A stretch of DNA of 64,000 bases from contig NZ_CP030862.1 in the NCBI RefSeq assembly GCF_003325375.1, positions 4,095,501-4,159,500 of the forward strand. Reading direction: 5' to 3'. The position numbers were made by a program, and so were the translations under genes. Below the pieces are notes generated by a model. It was not told the DNA's origin and searched no databases. It was given only the letters and a program-made list of their open reading frames with translations. This stretch comes from Streptomyces globosus (GTDB lineage Bacteria > Actinomycetota > Actinomycetes > Streptomycetales > Streptomycetaceae). Below are positions 49,337 to 59,300 of the stretch, in pieces (within the stretch, counting starts at the first letter, position 1; the number at the start of each line of letters is the position of its first letter).

Positions 49337-50760
49337 CGGGTTCCTCCGGTGGTGCGGGTGTCGGTGGTGCGGTCGGCGGGGGGCGCGGTCCGGGCGCGCC
49401 GGGCCATGCGTACGGCGAGGGCGTGCTTGCAGGGGCCGCGGCGGCCGCGGTGGTCAGCCCACCACTGGCAGGTGCAGCTCAGCACCCCTCCGGCGGACTC
49501 GCGGACCTGGTAGCGGCGTTCGCCGGAGGCCACGGTCGCCGTGGCGTCGGCGCGCAGGGCGACGGCGCCGTCGGCGAGCAGGGCGCGGGCGGCGCCGAGC
49601 CGTGGGTTGTGGCGTTCGGCCCGGGCGGCGTCGTAGGGGAGTTCGCGGTGGAAGTAGGCGGCTTCGGCGGCGTCGTAGCCGACGCGTCCGGCGGTGCCGA
49701 GGCGGACGAGGGCGGCGCGGACCCGCTGCACCGTCAGGCCGGACTGCTCGGCGAGGTCGGCGGTGTCGATCCGCGGCTCCCAGGCGAGGAGGGCGGAGAC
49801 GAGTTCGGCGTCGGCGGCCGCGTCGTCGGTGGCGAGGGCCTCGAGGACGCCGCCCTCGCCGGAGAACCCCCGGTGCGGCTCCGGCGAGAGGGTGAGCGTG
49901 AGCCGCATGCCGGGCCCGGCGACTTCCCAGGCCGAGGCGGTCGCCGCGCCGCCGTGCGCCGCGGGGCCGTAGACGCGCAGGCCGGTGGCGTGCCGCAGGA
50001 CCCGCTGGAGGGCGGCGAGCCGCTCGGGTCCGGGGAGGCAGACGGCGCCGGGTACGGGCCGGGTGGTGGGGCGCAGGGAGGCCCCTGCGGGGACGACCCA
50101 CAGCGGGGCGCGCCCGGTGGCGCTGCTGCCGCCGGCGGCGGCGCGCGGGAGGGTGCGCAGGAAGCGGACGGCCTCGGCGGCGGGGAGTTCGGCGCGCAGG
50201 TCGAACCCGGCGGAGACCACCTGGGATTCGGCGAAGCCGCGCAGCCAGCGGTCGGGCAGCGGCACCTTCTTCTCGACGACGGGCCCCTCCAGGGTGGTGA
50301 CGGCGAGTTCGTCGGGGCCGACGCGCAGGTGCATCGGGTCGTCGCCGGCAAGCCGCGACAGCGCTTCCCGCAGCGGGTTGTTGACGTCGACGTTGGTGGT
50401 GCCGTGGCCGGTGTCGGCGCCGTCCAGGCCTTCGGGAAGCACGTCGAGCCGGGCGTAGACGCCGCAGCACCCGGAGAACGACTCGAAGCGGAGCCGGTCC
50501 CCGTTGGCGGTGACGACGGGGTCGAGTGAGGCCCGCAGCGTGCGCTGGTGGTAGCGCGCCGCGGCGACGTCGGCGACGGCGAGCAGCCCGCGGGCCGCGG
50601 CCTGCGGCGATCGCAGGAACCCGGCGAAGAACCGGGGGTGCTCCTCGGGGCCCGCGGGTGTGAGGCCGCCGGCGGTCTCCAGGCCCAGGAGGTGCCCCTG
50701 CGGGTCGGAGGCCAGGGACGACGGGCGTGCGTAGGCGAGTGCCTGCATGGATCGGCTCAT
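49333..50760 (-). CDS. SWIM zinc-finger protein
   Basis: This protein of about 475 residues has the SWIM finger (CxC ... CxH) near its C-terminus: CTCQWWADHRGRRGPCKH. Upstream is a mixed alpha/beta region and a winged-helix-like part (IDTADLAEQSGLTVQRVRAALVRLG). SWIM domains bind DNA or protein. The overlap with the DUF6493 gene shows they act together. The start is uncertain: ATG 50760 is chosen, but ATG 50748 and GTG 50784 are possible and none has a clear ribosome binding site, so the mRNA may be leaderless. Confidence 0.8.
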   Translation of the reverse strand: MSRSMQALAYARPSSLASDPQGHLLGLETAGGLTPAGPEEHPRFFAGFLRSPQAAARGLLAVADVAAARYHQRTLRASLDPVVTANGDRLRFESFSGCCGVYARLDVLPEGLDGADTGHGTTNVDVNNPLREALSRLAGDDPMHLRVGPDELAVTTLEGPVVEKKVPLPDRWLRGFAESQVVSAGFDLRAELPAAEAVRFLRTLPRAAAGGSSATGRAPLWVVPAGASLRPTTRPVPGAVCLPGPERLAALQRVLRHATGLRVYGPAAHGGAATASAWEVAGPGMRLTLTLSPEPHRGFSGEGGVLEALATDDAAADAELVSALLAWEPRIDTADLAEQSGLTVQRVRAALVRLGTAGRVGYDAAEAAYFHRELPYDAARAERHNPRLGAARALLADGAVALRADATATVASGERRYQVRESAGGVLSCTCQWWADHRGRRGPCKHALAVRMARRARTAPPADRTTDTRTTGGTR

Positions 50761-51197
50761 GGGCGTCAACGTAGGTGCGTGCACTGACAGCCCGACGGGT
50801 CGTCACCTGCCGGAGCGGACAGGTGCCGTGCCCGGCCGCGGGGCGGCGGAGTCCCGGCGGGCGGTCGTCGCGATCGCACACGAGGGTGCAGCCCGGGCGC
50901 CCGCGCAGCGGTCGGGAGCAGGCCGCGGGGTGCGGGCCCTGTGGTGTGCCCCCTCGGCGGGTGGCGGCGCCTGCCGGGGCACCGCCACGCGCCGCGGGCT
51001 CCTGCGACCGCAGTTCCGGATCCCTGGTTCACGGTGGGCAACCAGCGCCGCACACTGGGGTGTTGATGCGGTATGCCCCGCGGCGGCCGATTCCGCACCG
51101 GCCGGTCCAGCGCCGTATGCTGATCAAGAACGCTCCATCCGGAGCGGTTCGCGATCCATGTCGACTGCCCGATCGGGCACTTACGGGAAGAAGCACT
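50761..51197. other. 437-bp divergent intergenic region
   Basis: No gene is supported. It holds the promoters of the SWIM operon and of the small secreted gene. TATGCT at about 51116 is a possible -10 for the latter, but the -35 is weak. Confidence 0.4.
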
Positions 51198-51500
51198 GTG
51201 AAGCACGACGCGCTGCGCCGCGCGGCGTTGGCAACCGCGACGGCCGGCCTCCTGCTCGGCGCGGTGGCCACGGCCGCCCCGGCCTCCGCCGCCGGCAACT
51301 ACGGCTGCACCGGCTGGAAGCAGAAGGTCAACACCTGGAGCGCCGTCTGCACCGTCAGGAGCGGACAGGCCCGGTCCGTCACCGAGTGCAGCAACGGCAA
51401 GACCGTCTACGGCAAGTGGGTGGGCCGCGGGAAGTGGAGGTTCGGCGGCGACTGCGGCCGGTACTTCATCGTCGCCCAGGACACGCAGGGCCGCGGCTAG
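51198..51500 (+). CDS. small secreted hypothetical protein
   Basis: This 100-residue protein has a signal peptide of about 32 residues (cleavage after APASAA). The mature part is basic, Trp/Lys/Gly-rich, with four cysteines (YGCTGW, AVCTV, TECSN, GDCGRY) that could form two disulfides. The GTG has a GGGAAG site. The family is unknown; it resembles other small cationic secreted proteins of streptomycetes. Confidence 0.68.
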   Translation: MKHDALRRAALATATAGLLLGAVATAAPASAAGNYGCTGWKQKVNTWSAVCTVRSGQARSVTECSNGKTVYGKWVGRGKWRFGGDCGRYFIVAQDTQGRG

Positions 51501-51597
51501 CAGCCGCAGGGCGACGGGGGCCTGCCGAATGCCGGCGGGCCCCCGGTCCGCGTCCCGGGGCCGCGGGACGGGCCCAGCCGGTCGCCGTCGGCCGCCG

Positions 51598-52599
51598 TCA
51601 GTCGTCGGTCCCGTTCCGCCGCGGGGCCAGGCGTTCCACGACCTCCGAGAGGTCCTCGCACACCTGCTCGATCCGCAGCCGGATGTTGTTCTGCTCGGTC
51701 ACCAGGGCGGACAGCAGCAGCACGGTCAGGGCCGCGGAGCCGTTGAGCGCCTGGAGGTTGACCATGATCTCGAACAGGGTGTGGTCGGCGAAGGGGCCCG
51801 CCTGGTCGATCGCCGCGGAGATCGCGATGACGGAGACCAGCAGGGCGCACGGCGCGCCGCCGACGTGCTGGAAGCGGACGCCGGCCCAGATCAGCAGCGG
51901 GAAGACGAGGAAGAGCACCGACAGGGAGCTGCGGCAGGCCACGGTGGTGACGAGGCCGCAGGTGACGAGCAGGGCCAGCGCCTCGGCGGCGCGGTAGGCA
52001 TCCGCCGGCGGGGTGACCTGCGGGAGGATCAGCAGCACCGGGGTGACGAGGAGCACGCCCATGGCGTCGCCGGCCCACCAGGCGGCCCACACCGGCCAGA
52101 AATCCGACGGCGGCAGGTCGCCGGTGGCGACCAGCATCCCGGTGCCGATGGTCGCGCTGATCAGCATGGCGGGCAGGCCCGCCAGGAAGACGAGGGCCAG
52201 GGCGTCGCGCAGGTGGTCCATCTGCGTGCGGAACCCGGCCCGGCGCAGCAGCAGGTACGCGCACACGGGGGCGAGGGTGTTGCCGAGGAGGAGCCCCGCG
52301 TCCCCGGGTTCGAAGGAGGCCAGGTGCTCGATGTTCATGTACGCGCCGAGCGTGATGCCGGGCCAGGCGCGTAGGCCGAACCACAGCAGGGCGGCGAGGG
52401 CGATGCCGGTGGGCGGCCACAGCGGGGTGACCATGGCGCCGTCGACGACGATGCTCAGCAGGAGCCCGGCCTGTCCGGTTGCGTAGTAGGCGACCGCGAC
52501 CGCGAGGATCCTGAGGACGTCGGCGGCGAGGGCTCGCCATTCCACGGTACGCACCACAGCATCAGACAACAGGCGGCGCCCCGGGGCCGGGCGTGACAC
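51598..52599 (-). CDS. MASE1 domain membrane sensor
   Basis: This 333-residue integral membrane protein has about eight helices of the MASE1 type: VTPLWPPTGIALAALLWFG early and FPLLIWAGVRFQ late. A short cytoplasmic tail with a heptad-like EQVCEDLSEVVERL coiled coil follows. MASE1 is a sensory module usually fused to a kinase or cyclase. Here the output is missing and a PP2C phosphatase is encoded three bases upstream in the same operon, so the pair probably works as a split sensor-phosphatase. Confidence 0.85.
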   Translation of the reverse strand: MSRPAPGRRLLSDAVVRTVEWRALAADVLRILAVAVAYYATGQAGLLLSIVVDGAMVTPLWPPTGIALAALLWFGLRAWPGITLGAYMNIEHLASFEPGDAGLLLGNTLAPVCAYLLLRRAGFRTQMDHLRDALALVFLAGLPAMLISATIGTGMLVATGDLPPSDFWPVWAAWWAGDAMGVLLVTPVLLILPQVTPPADAYRAAEALALLVTCGLVTTVACRSSLSVLFLVFPLLIWAGVRFQHVGGAPCALLVSVIAISAAIDQAGPFADHTLFEIMVNLQALNGSAALTVLLLSALVTEQNNIRLRIEQVCEDLSEVVERLAPRRNGTDD

Positions 52600-52602
52600 G
52601 CG

Positions 52603-53436
52603 CTACTCGGCGCCCCGTCCGCCTCCGTCGTGGCTGATGACGAGGACGGCGGCGTCGTCGGCGTGGCCGGTGGAGTCCGCGACCTTCATGACCTCGGCGG
52701 CCAGTTCGGCGGGGTCGGCGCCCGCCGCCTCGCGTACGACGCCCAGCACGCGTTCGAGGCCGACGTCGATGGGGAAGGCGGGGCCCTCGACGACGCCGTC
52801 GGTCAGCAGGACGATGGATCCGGCCCGGTCCAGCCTGCGGCGGGTGACGGCGTATCCGGCGCCGGGCAGCATGCCGAGGGGGACGCCGCCCTCGTCCTCG
52901 GCCATGCCGTAGCGGCCGTCGACGGTGGCCCATATCGCGGGGACGTGGCCGGCCCGGGCGCAGTCCAGTTCCCAGGTCTGCGGGTCGAAGCGGAGCAGGG
53001 TGCAGGTCGCGAAGAGCTCCGGTCCGGTCGAGAGAAGCACGTCGTTGGTCCTGCCGAGGACCTCGCCGGGGTCGCCGACGACGGAGGCGATGGCGCGCAG
53101 GCCGATGCGCACCTGCCCCATGAAGGCGGCGGCTTCGACGTCGTGCCCCTGGACGTCGCCGATGGAGAAGGCGAGGGCGCCGTCGGGCAGCCGGAAGCCG
53201 TCGTACCAGTCGCCGCCGATGTCGAGGCCGTGCCGGGCGGGCGCGTAGCTGGCGGCGGTGCGCAGTCCTGGGACGGCGGGCAGGGAGGCGGGCAGCATCT
53301 CGCGCTGGAGGGCTTCGGCGAGCTCGACGCGGGCCTGCTGGTGTTCGGCCCCGGCGCGGGCGCGGGCGGTGAGCCGTCCGAGGGTGCTCAGCAGATCGTC
53401 CGCGCTCTGCGACCGCGGGCCGCGGCGCGGGATCAC
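52603..53436 (-). CDS. SpoIIE-type PP2C phosphatase
   Basis: This 277-residue single-domain phosphatase is preceded by a coiled-coil segment (about 10-45). It has the metal-binding GGDWYDGF, GDVQGHD, ARAGHVPAIW and LLTDGVVE motifs, and ends with a DDAAVLVISHD strand. It likely dephosphorylates an anti-anti-sigma factor. The GTG at 53436 has GGGAGC six bases upstream. The MASE1 protein encoded directly downstream may anchor or sense for it. Confidence 0.88.
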   Translation of the reverse strand: MIPRRGPRSQSADDLLSTLGRLTARARAGAEHQQARVELAEALQREMLPASLPAVPGLRTAASYAPARHGLDIGGDWYDGFRLPDGALAFSIGDVQGHDVEAAAFMGQVRIGLRAIASVVGDPGEVLGRTNDVLLSTGPELFATCTLLRFDPQTWELDCARAGHVPAIWATVDGRYGMAEDEGGVPLGMLPGAGYAVTRRRLDRAGSIVLLTDGVVEGPAFPIDVGLERVLGVVREAAGADPAELAAEVMKVADSTGHADDAAVLVISHDGGGRGAE

Positions 53437-53673
53437 GGACTGCTCCCGGCTGCATCCATACGTCGCTCGTCCCTGCTCTCGGTTCTCGCGGCGTGTCTGC
53501 GCCCCAGACCCGTGCCCATCATATTTGCAGGTCTGCGCGGGCCGCGACAGGTCCGGTGCCGTACGGTTCCCCGACGGCCTTCCCACAGGCCGGAGCAGGG
53601 GCGGAGCACCCGGGGGCGACCACAGGGCGTGAGCTATGTTGGAAGACGAGTGACATGAGAGGGAGGCACACGG

Positions 53674-54591
53674 GTGTCATCCGGGCAGCAGGCACGCGCG
53701 CAGGCGGCTGCGATCACGCCGAGCGGGCAGGCGCCCGACCACGAGAGGGCTCCCGGTGACCGGGTCCGCGCCCTGTTCGACGGCCGCCGCCTCTCGCCCG
53801 GCCAGCGGCGCATCGCGCAGTACCTGATCGACCACCTCACCGAGGCGGCGTTCCTGTCGATCACCGAGCTCGCGGAGCGGGTGGGTGTCAGCCAGCCGTC
53901 GGTGACGCGCTTCGCGACGTCGCTCGGGTTCAGCGGCTATCCGGCGCTGCGGGACGTCCTGCAGCCGATGGCGCTGAGCGCGGTGGCGGGCTCGCCGGAG
54001 GCGCGTGAGCAGTACCGGCGCAACGAGCTCCAGGCGGCCGTCGACGCGGAGATCGAGAACCTGGAGAACGTGCGGCGGCTGCTCGCCGACACCAACCAGG
54101 TGCTCGACATCGGGCGGGAGCTGGCCCGCTCGGTGCCGCTGACGGTGCTGGGCCTGCGGATCTCGGTGTCGCTGGCCGAGTACTTCGCGTACGCGGCGCG
54201 GCGCATCCACCCCGACGTGCGGCTGGTGACCCGGGGCGGCAGCGTCGCCTACGACGCCCTGCTGCAGTCGCGGGAGGCGGGCGGGACCTGGGCGCTGGCG
54301 TTCGCCATGCCGCGGCACGCCAAGGAGACCCTCTCGGCACTGCGGGCGGCCCGGCACGCGGGGCTGAAGATCGCGCTGATCACCGACCACACGCTGGGCC
54401 CGCTGGTGGACGAGGCCGATGTCGCGCTGACCGCGGGGACCGGGGCGCGGCTGGTGTTCGACTCGTACGCGGCGCCGGGCATGCTGTCGGCGGCGCTGCT
54501 CCAGGCGATGGCCGATGCGGATCCGGAGCGGACGCAGGCCCGGCTCGAAGGGTACGAGCAGGTCGCCGACCAGCACGGATTCTTCCTCTAG
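53674..54591 (+). CDS. MurR/RpiR family transcriptional regulator
   Basis: This 305-residue protein has an N-terminal RpiR helix-turn-helix (about 30-105, with SITELAERVGVSQPSVTRFATSLGF) and a C-terminal SIS sugar-phosphate-binding domain (about 140-285: LGLRISVSLAEYFAYAARR, LAFAMPRHAKETL). RpiR proteins control sugar-phosphate or cell-wall amino sugar metabolism. No sugar gene is adjacent. The GTG start has GAGGGAGG. Confidence 0.92.
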   Translation: MSSGQQARAQAAAITPSGQAPDHERAPGDRVRALFDGRRLSPGQRRIAQYLIDHLTEAAFLSITELAERVGVSQPSVTRFATSLGFSGYPALRDVLQPMALSAVAGSPEAREQYRRNELQAAVDAEIENLENVRRLLADTNQVLDIGRELARSVPLTVLGLRISVSLAEYFAYAARRIHPDVRLVTRGGSVAYDALLQSREAGGTWALAFAMPRHAKETLSALRAARHAGLKIALITDHTLGPLVDEADVALTAGTGARLVFDSYAAPGMLSAALLQAMADADPERTQARLEGYEQVADQHGFFL

Positions 54592-54913
54592 GGACCGGTT
54601 TGCCCTGTGGTGACCTGCGGATTTTCATGCCGTCGAGGCGCATGTAATTTTTCATTCTCTTGTCTACTCGACGGTATATATGTTTACTGAGCAGCGCGCC
54701 GGATCCGTCAGACGCGCCAAGGAGGGCGACCCCTAACGCCTTCCCGGAACGGATACCCGGGCCGGACGACTCCTCCTCACGTCCTGCCCGGGTGCCGGTC
54801 CCGGCAGCGGGTCCATCCAGAGCGCTTGTGGCGGCCCCCGGTCAACCCCTGGGCCGGGGCCGCCGCCCACCGACGTCTCGATCACCGTTCGACACCCTTC
54901 GGAAGCGACGAGA
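54592..54913. other. 322-bp intergenic region with an AT-rich island
   Basis: No gene is supported. The segment 54625-54695 is strikingly AT-rich and contains ATGTAATTTTTCATTC and TATATATG. TGTAAT is a half-site seen in operators of RpiR-family regulators such as HexR, so this may be a target of the regulator encoded just upstream. It may also hold the promoter of the gene at 54914. Confidence 0.45.
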
Positions 54914-55285
54914 ATGCGCCAGACGCTCTCCCCCGCCCTCAGCCCCGACTGGCCCTGCCAGGTCAAGGCTCCGGGCACCCAGGACTGGGAACGCACGGCC
55001 ATGCGCTGGCTCCGGGACCTGCTCCCGGCACGCTACGGCAGCTACTCCACGCTGACCCGGAGTTCCGTCCTCCTCGCCCGGCACGCCCAGCTCCAGCTCC
55101 AGCACGAGATGCGGACCGTCCGCGTCGCCCTGGAGACGAGCCGGGCCGAGCTGCCGGCGCTCGGCGTCGGCGAGGCCGTCATCGAGAACTCGATCCGCAT
55201 GTACGCCGTGGAGCTCCAGCAGCTCGGCCGTCTGTCGAGGGCCGTCCGGCTCGTCGGCGACGCCCTGCGCGTCACACCCAGTTGA
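54914..55285 (+). CDS. conserved-type hypothetical protein
   Basis: This 123-residue soluble protein has long helices (AMRWLRDLLPARYG, SSVLLARHAQLQLQHEMRTVRVALETSRAEL is the main coiled-coil-like stretch, about 49-80). The ATG follows GGAAGCGACGAG. Its 3' end overlaps the end of the convergent trypsin-like gene by 14 bases. I recognise the general type from streptomycetes but no function. Confidence 0.68.
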   Translation: MRQTLSPALSPDWPCQVKAPGTQDWERTAMRWLRDLLPARYGSYSTLTRSSVLLARHAQLQLQHEMRTVRVALETSRAELPALGVGEAVIENSIRMYAVELQQLGRLSRAVRLVGDALRVTPS

Positions 55286-56363
55286 TCCCGGCGCGGGCGA
55301 GCAGCGGGTCGTCGACCAGCTCCCACAGCGGGACCGCGTAGTTCCCGAAGCCGTAGCGGCCGCCGTAGTGCAGGCCGAGGACGCGGTGGTCGGCGAGGTC
55401 GAAGACCGGGGAGCCGCTGTTGCCGCCGAGGGTGGAGCAGTCGTGGCGGACGGTGAGCCGGTCGGGTGCCAGGCCCGTCGTCGTCCCCGGCTGGAGCCGT
55501 TTGACGTTGTAAACGTCCATGAAGATGCGGCGCATCGCCTCGGGCTCGTTGCGGCGGCCGTCCTCCGCCGGGTAGCCGACCACGTACACGGGCCGGCCCG
55601 GCAGGTCGCCGGGCGGGTCGGCGGCCACCGCGAGGGGCGTCGCCGGAGCGCGGCCGTCCGCGGCGGTGTCCACGCGCAGCAGGGCCAGGTCGACATCGGG
55701 GTGGATGCCGATCACCTCCGTGACGGCGAACTCGAGCGACGGATCCCCGGCCGCGGTGTCCGCCTCCTCGGCGAGGTCCAGCCGGGCGGACATCCCCGGC
55801 CGGAACGTCCAGGCGCCGCCCCCGCCGTCGCCGTCGCGGCTGGCGGTGAACTCGGCGGCCACGTGGCGGTTGGTCATCACCACCCCGGGGGCGACGAGGA
55901 ACGCGGTGCCCACCCAGGCCAGCCGCGGATGTCCCTCGACGTCGACGCGGCCCACGCGGGCGAGCGACTCGCGGATCGCGGGCCGGTGCCCGTCCAGGAC
56001 CGCCCAATCCCCCTGCTGGGAGGGGAAGTCGCGGCCCTGCACGAGGATCGCGGGCCGGCCCTCCAGCAGGACGATGGCCTCCACGCCGAAGTATTCGTCC
56101 TCGTCGACGTCGTCCGCGCGGCCCTCGGCGAGCTTCTCCAGCCCGCGGGCGCCCGCCGCCAGCACCCGCGCCCGCTCCTGCACGGCGCAGGCGGCGATCT
56201 CCCGGGCCGCGGCCCCGGCCTGCGCGAGGCCCGCCGCCCCGCCGGGGAGCGGCGCGGACTCGGGCACTTCCGCCTCCAGGGCCTGACGTACGCGGGCGGC
56301 CACCTCGCGCAGGTCGCCGAAGACCTGCTCGGGCCGGGTGGCCACCGGTGATCGGGCCGTCAT
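55272..56363 (-). CDS. trypsin-like serine protease of the conflict cluster
   Basis: This 363-residue protein has no signal peptide, so this S1-fold protease should stay in the cytoplasm. The triad is His167 (VMTNRHVAAE), Asp225 (HPDVDLALLR) and Ser316 (TLGGNSGSPVF). The 140-residue N-terminal region is helical (about 10-85) with an acidic ADDVDEDEYFG segment and probably docks it to a partner. The ATG lies one base after the stop of the STAND-protease gene (TGAGATG), so it is the third gene of a coupled operon. A cytoplasmic trypsin next to a STAND NTPase and a caspase points to a regulated proteolytic response. The substrate is unknown. Confidence 0.85.
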   Translation of the reverse strand: MTARSPVATRPEQVFGDLREVAARVRQALEAEVPESAPLPGGAAGLAQAGAAAREIAACAVQERARVLAAGARGLEKLAEGRADDVDEDEYFGVEAIVLLEGRPAILVQGRDFPSQQGDWAVLDGHRPAIRESLARVGRVDVEGHPRLAWVGTAFLVAPGVVMTNRHVAAEFTASRDGDGGGGAWTFRPGMSARLDLAEEADTAAGDPSLEFAVTEVIGIHPDVDLALLRVDTAADGRAPATPLAVAADPPGDLPGRPVYVVGYPAEDGRRNEPEAMRRIFMDVYNVKRLQPGTTTGLAPDRLTVRHDCSTLGGNSGSPVFDLADHRVLGLHYGGRYGFGNYAVPLWELVDDPLLARAGINWV

Positions 56364-56364
56364 C

Positions 56365-59300
56365 TCAGACCACCTCCGCGGGTCGCCGTCCGCCGATCAG
56401 GGCCTGGGCGTCCGCGATCTCCCGGTGGACGGCGGGGCTGTGCTCGGCGAGGTGCTGCATGATCGTGCTGATCTGGGTGCCGACGTTCACGAACGCCGTC
56501 GTCTTGCCCTGGTAGAGGACGTCCTCGACGCGCCGGGTGCCGCGGTGCAGGGCGACGACCGTCCAGTCGTCGGTCAGGACGGGCGATCCCGAGGACCCGC
56601 CGCGGGTGTCGGTGAAGTAGCGGACGTCCTTGGCGTCCGCCTCGTAGACCAGGTTGTTGCGCAGTGCGACGCGCTTCGGCTCGCCGCCGGGGTGCTGGAT
56701 GATGTTGACGGGGACGGGTTCCTGCGGGGTTACCGCCAGCGGGTCGGCCGCGATCCGCAGGGGTTCGCGCGGCGGCCCGTCCGCCAGGCGGAGGACCGCG
56801 TAGTCGAGGTCCTCGTCCCAGGCGAGCAGCTCGGCCACGGCCGCCTCGTCGGGCGGCGTCGCGCCCGCGGCGGCGTCCGCCCCGTAGTCGAAGCGGCAGC
56901 GGGTGTTCCGGGCCTGGAGCGCGAGGTCCCCGGGGTCGACGGGGGCCCGGCCGGCGGCGGTCCGGGTGCGTGCGTTGACGACGTGGTGGTTGGTGACGAG
57001 CAGTCCGGGCGCGATGAGCCAGCCGGTGCCGGCGTGCGGGTAGCCGCCCGGCCCGAGCGGCGCGCCCGCCTCGTACGGGGTCACCTTGAGCCGGGCCACC
57101 GCGCGGCCCGCGGCCTCGCCGGCGAGGAGGAACTCGAAGGGGACCGTGTCGTCGCGGAACACGATCTCCTCCTTGGTCTCGCCGGAGGGCGGCTCGGGCA
57201 CGTCGGGCTCGCCCGCGGCGTCGCGCGCCACCCGGTCAAGGGCGCTCTGGAACACCGCGAGCGGGCCGGCCTCCGCCGTCTGGGCGACGGCGTTGCGCAG
57301 CCAGATCTCCAGCGGGACCGAGCCGTCCACGAGGCGCTCCACCCGGTTCATGGCCTCCAGGTCGGACTGCACCTGTGCGCCGGGCGCGGCCAGGACGGGC
57401 AGGACGCCCCGGTACCGGGGCATGATGCCGGCGAGCAGGAGGGGCCTCGTCGAGGGGTCGGCCAGCCCGGTCTCCAGAGCGGTGTCCCTGAGGCGGAGGA
57501 TGTCCTCGCGCGGCAGGTAGGTGTCGTTCATACGGTCCAGGCCCCGTGGGAGCCGTTCCTTTCCGGTGTCGGCCGGGTCCACCGGCCGGGCGGTTCCGGG
57601 GGCGGCCGCGGCCATGGCGGCCGCCACTCCGGAGACGAGGTCGCCCCGGTCGTCGCGCAGGACGAGCAGGCGGCGGGCGAGTTCGCCGAGGGTGCCGCGG
57701 CGGCGGGCCTCCCGCAGCATCCCGGCCGTGCCTTCGCCGGCGGGTTCGGGCGCGGGTGCGGGCGGCCCGGCCCGGGCGGCATCCGGCGGGCGGCCAGGAC
57801 CCCCGGGCGCACCAGGCGGTACGGTCCCACCGGGCGGCCCGGACCCGCCAGGCGCCACGGAGCCTCCAGCCTCACCGGGCTCCACCGGCGCACCGGACAG
57901 CGCAGGCCCGCCGGCTGCCACGGGCCCACCGGGCGGTCCGCCCCCGGCGGGCGGTGCGGGCGCACGCGGCGGCCCGGCTCCCGCCGGCGGCGGTGGCTGC
58001 GGGGCGGTGCCGGCGGCGTCGGCGAGGACGCGGCCCAGGGCCTCGCCGAGCCGCGGCTGCCCGGCCACGGCCAGGCGGATCGACTCCGCGAGCTGCTCCA
58101 GGGCCGCGTCGTCGGCGTCGGGCAGGCCCAGCACCTTCAGGGTGTGGTCCAGTGCGGCCGGGTCCCGGCCGGACACCTCCGCGGCGACGGCCCGTACGAG
58201 GGCGGGCTGCTGCGCCATCGCCTCGTCGGGCAGCGCCCGCAGCCGCTCGGCGAGCCTGGTCACGGCCTCCGGCCCGGCATCGGTCGCGGCGGCGAGCCGG
58301 GAGCGGGCCAGGAGGGCGCCCATCGCGTCGAAGTCGCGGCCCAGACCGGTCGCGAGGTCCTCGGCCTCCGCGAGGGCCCGGTCGGCGGCCGCCGGATCGC
58401 CGTCCTCCTCGGCGAGCCGGGCCGCGAGCAGCAGCAGGTCCAGTTCGGCGTCGGCGTCGCCCGCCTCCTCCGCCCGGTCGACCGCCCTGTCCGCCTCGGC
58501 CCTGGCCTCCGCGCGCCGGCCGAGCCGGGCCAGGGTCTCGACGAGCAGCGGGTCGAGCACGCTGCCGGGGGTCCACGGCCGGCGTTCCGCCAGCCGCGCC
58601 TCCGCCTCGCGGAGGTAGCCCTGCGCGAGCAGGTCCTCGACCTCCCGCGCGGTGATCCGCTCCCAGTCCTCCTGGTCGGCGTCGTGCAGCGGCAGCCCGG
58701 CGGTGTGCCCGCCGAGGCGGCCGTCCAGGAAGGCCGCGGACCGGGGCGCCATGTCGTCGGCGGCGCCGCCGAGGTGGCGTTCGACGCCGGGCTCCCAGCG
58801 CTCCTCGACCGTGCGGGGGTTCTCGTTGAGGCGCAGCCGGTGGTAGATCTCCTCGGCGCGGGCCTCCGCACCCGGCCGGGCGGCGTAGAACTCCACCGCG
58901 CGCCGGGCGACGCCGCGCATGAGGGCGGTGCCGGCGGTGTCGGACAGGCGCAGCATGATGGCGCGCAGGTCGGGCCGGTGGCGGATCCGGCCGGGCCCGG
59001 CGGGTTCCATCAGGTCGAGCCGGGCCAGCAGGCCGAACAGGGTCCGGGCCTGCTCCGCCGTGTCGACGCGCAGCCCGCACGGTTCGGCGAGGACGTCCCT
59101 GACCAGCTCGGGGGTGATCTTGCGCAGGGCGAGTCCGCCCTGGGCGAGGGCCCGTACGGAGGGGTTGCCGATGTGGCGCAGGATCCGGTCGTAGAGGAGC
59201 CCCTGGACGAGCATCTGGTCCACCTTGCGCAGGACCTGGCGGCGCCGGGGCAGGCTCTCCACCAGCTCGCCCAGGGCCTCCGCCCCGTCCCCGACGGTCA

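Noticed and set aside
45689..49513. Plus-strand open frame of 1,274 codons opposite the DUF6493 gene
   Set aside because: Antisense low-complexity text; the RDD gene lies in a different frame within its 5' part.
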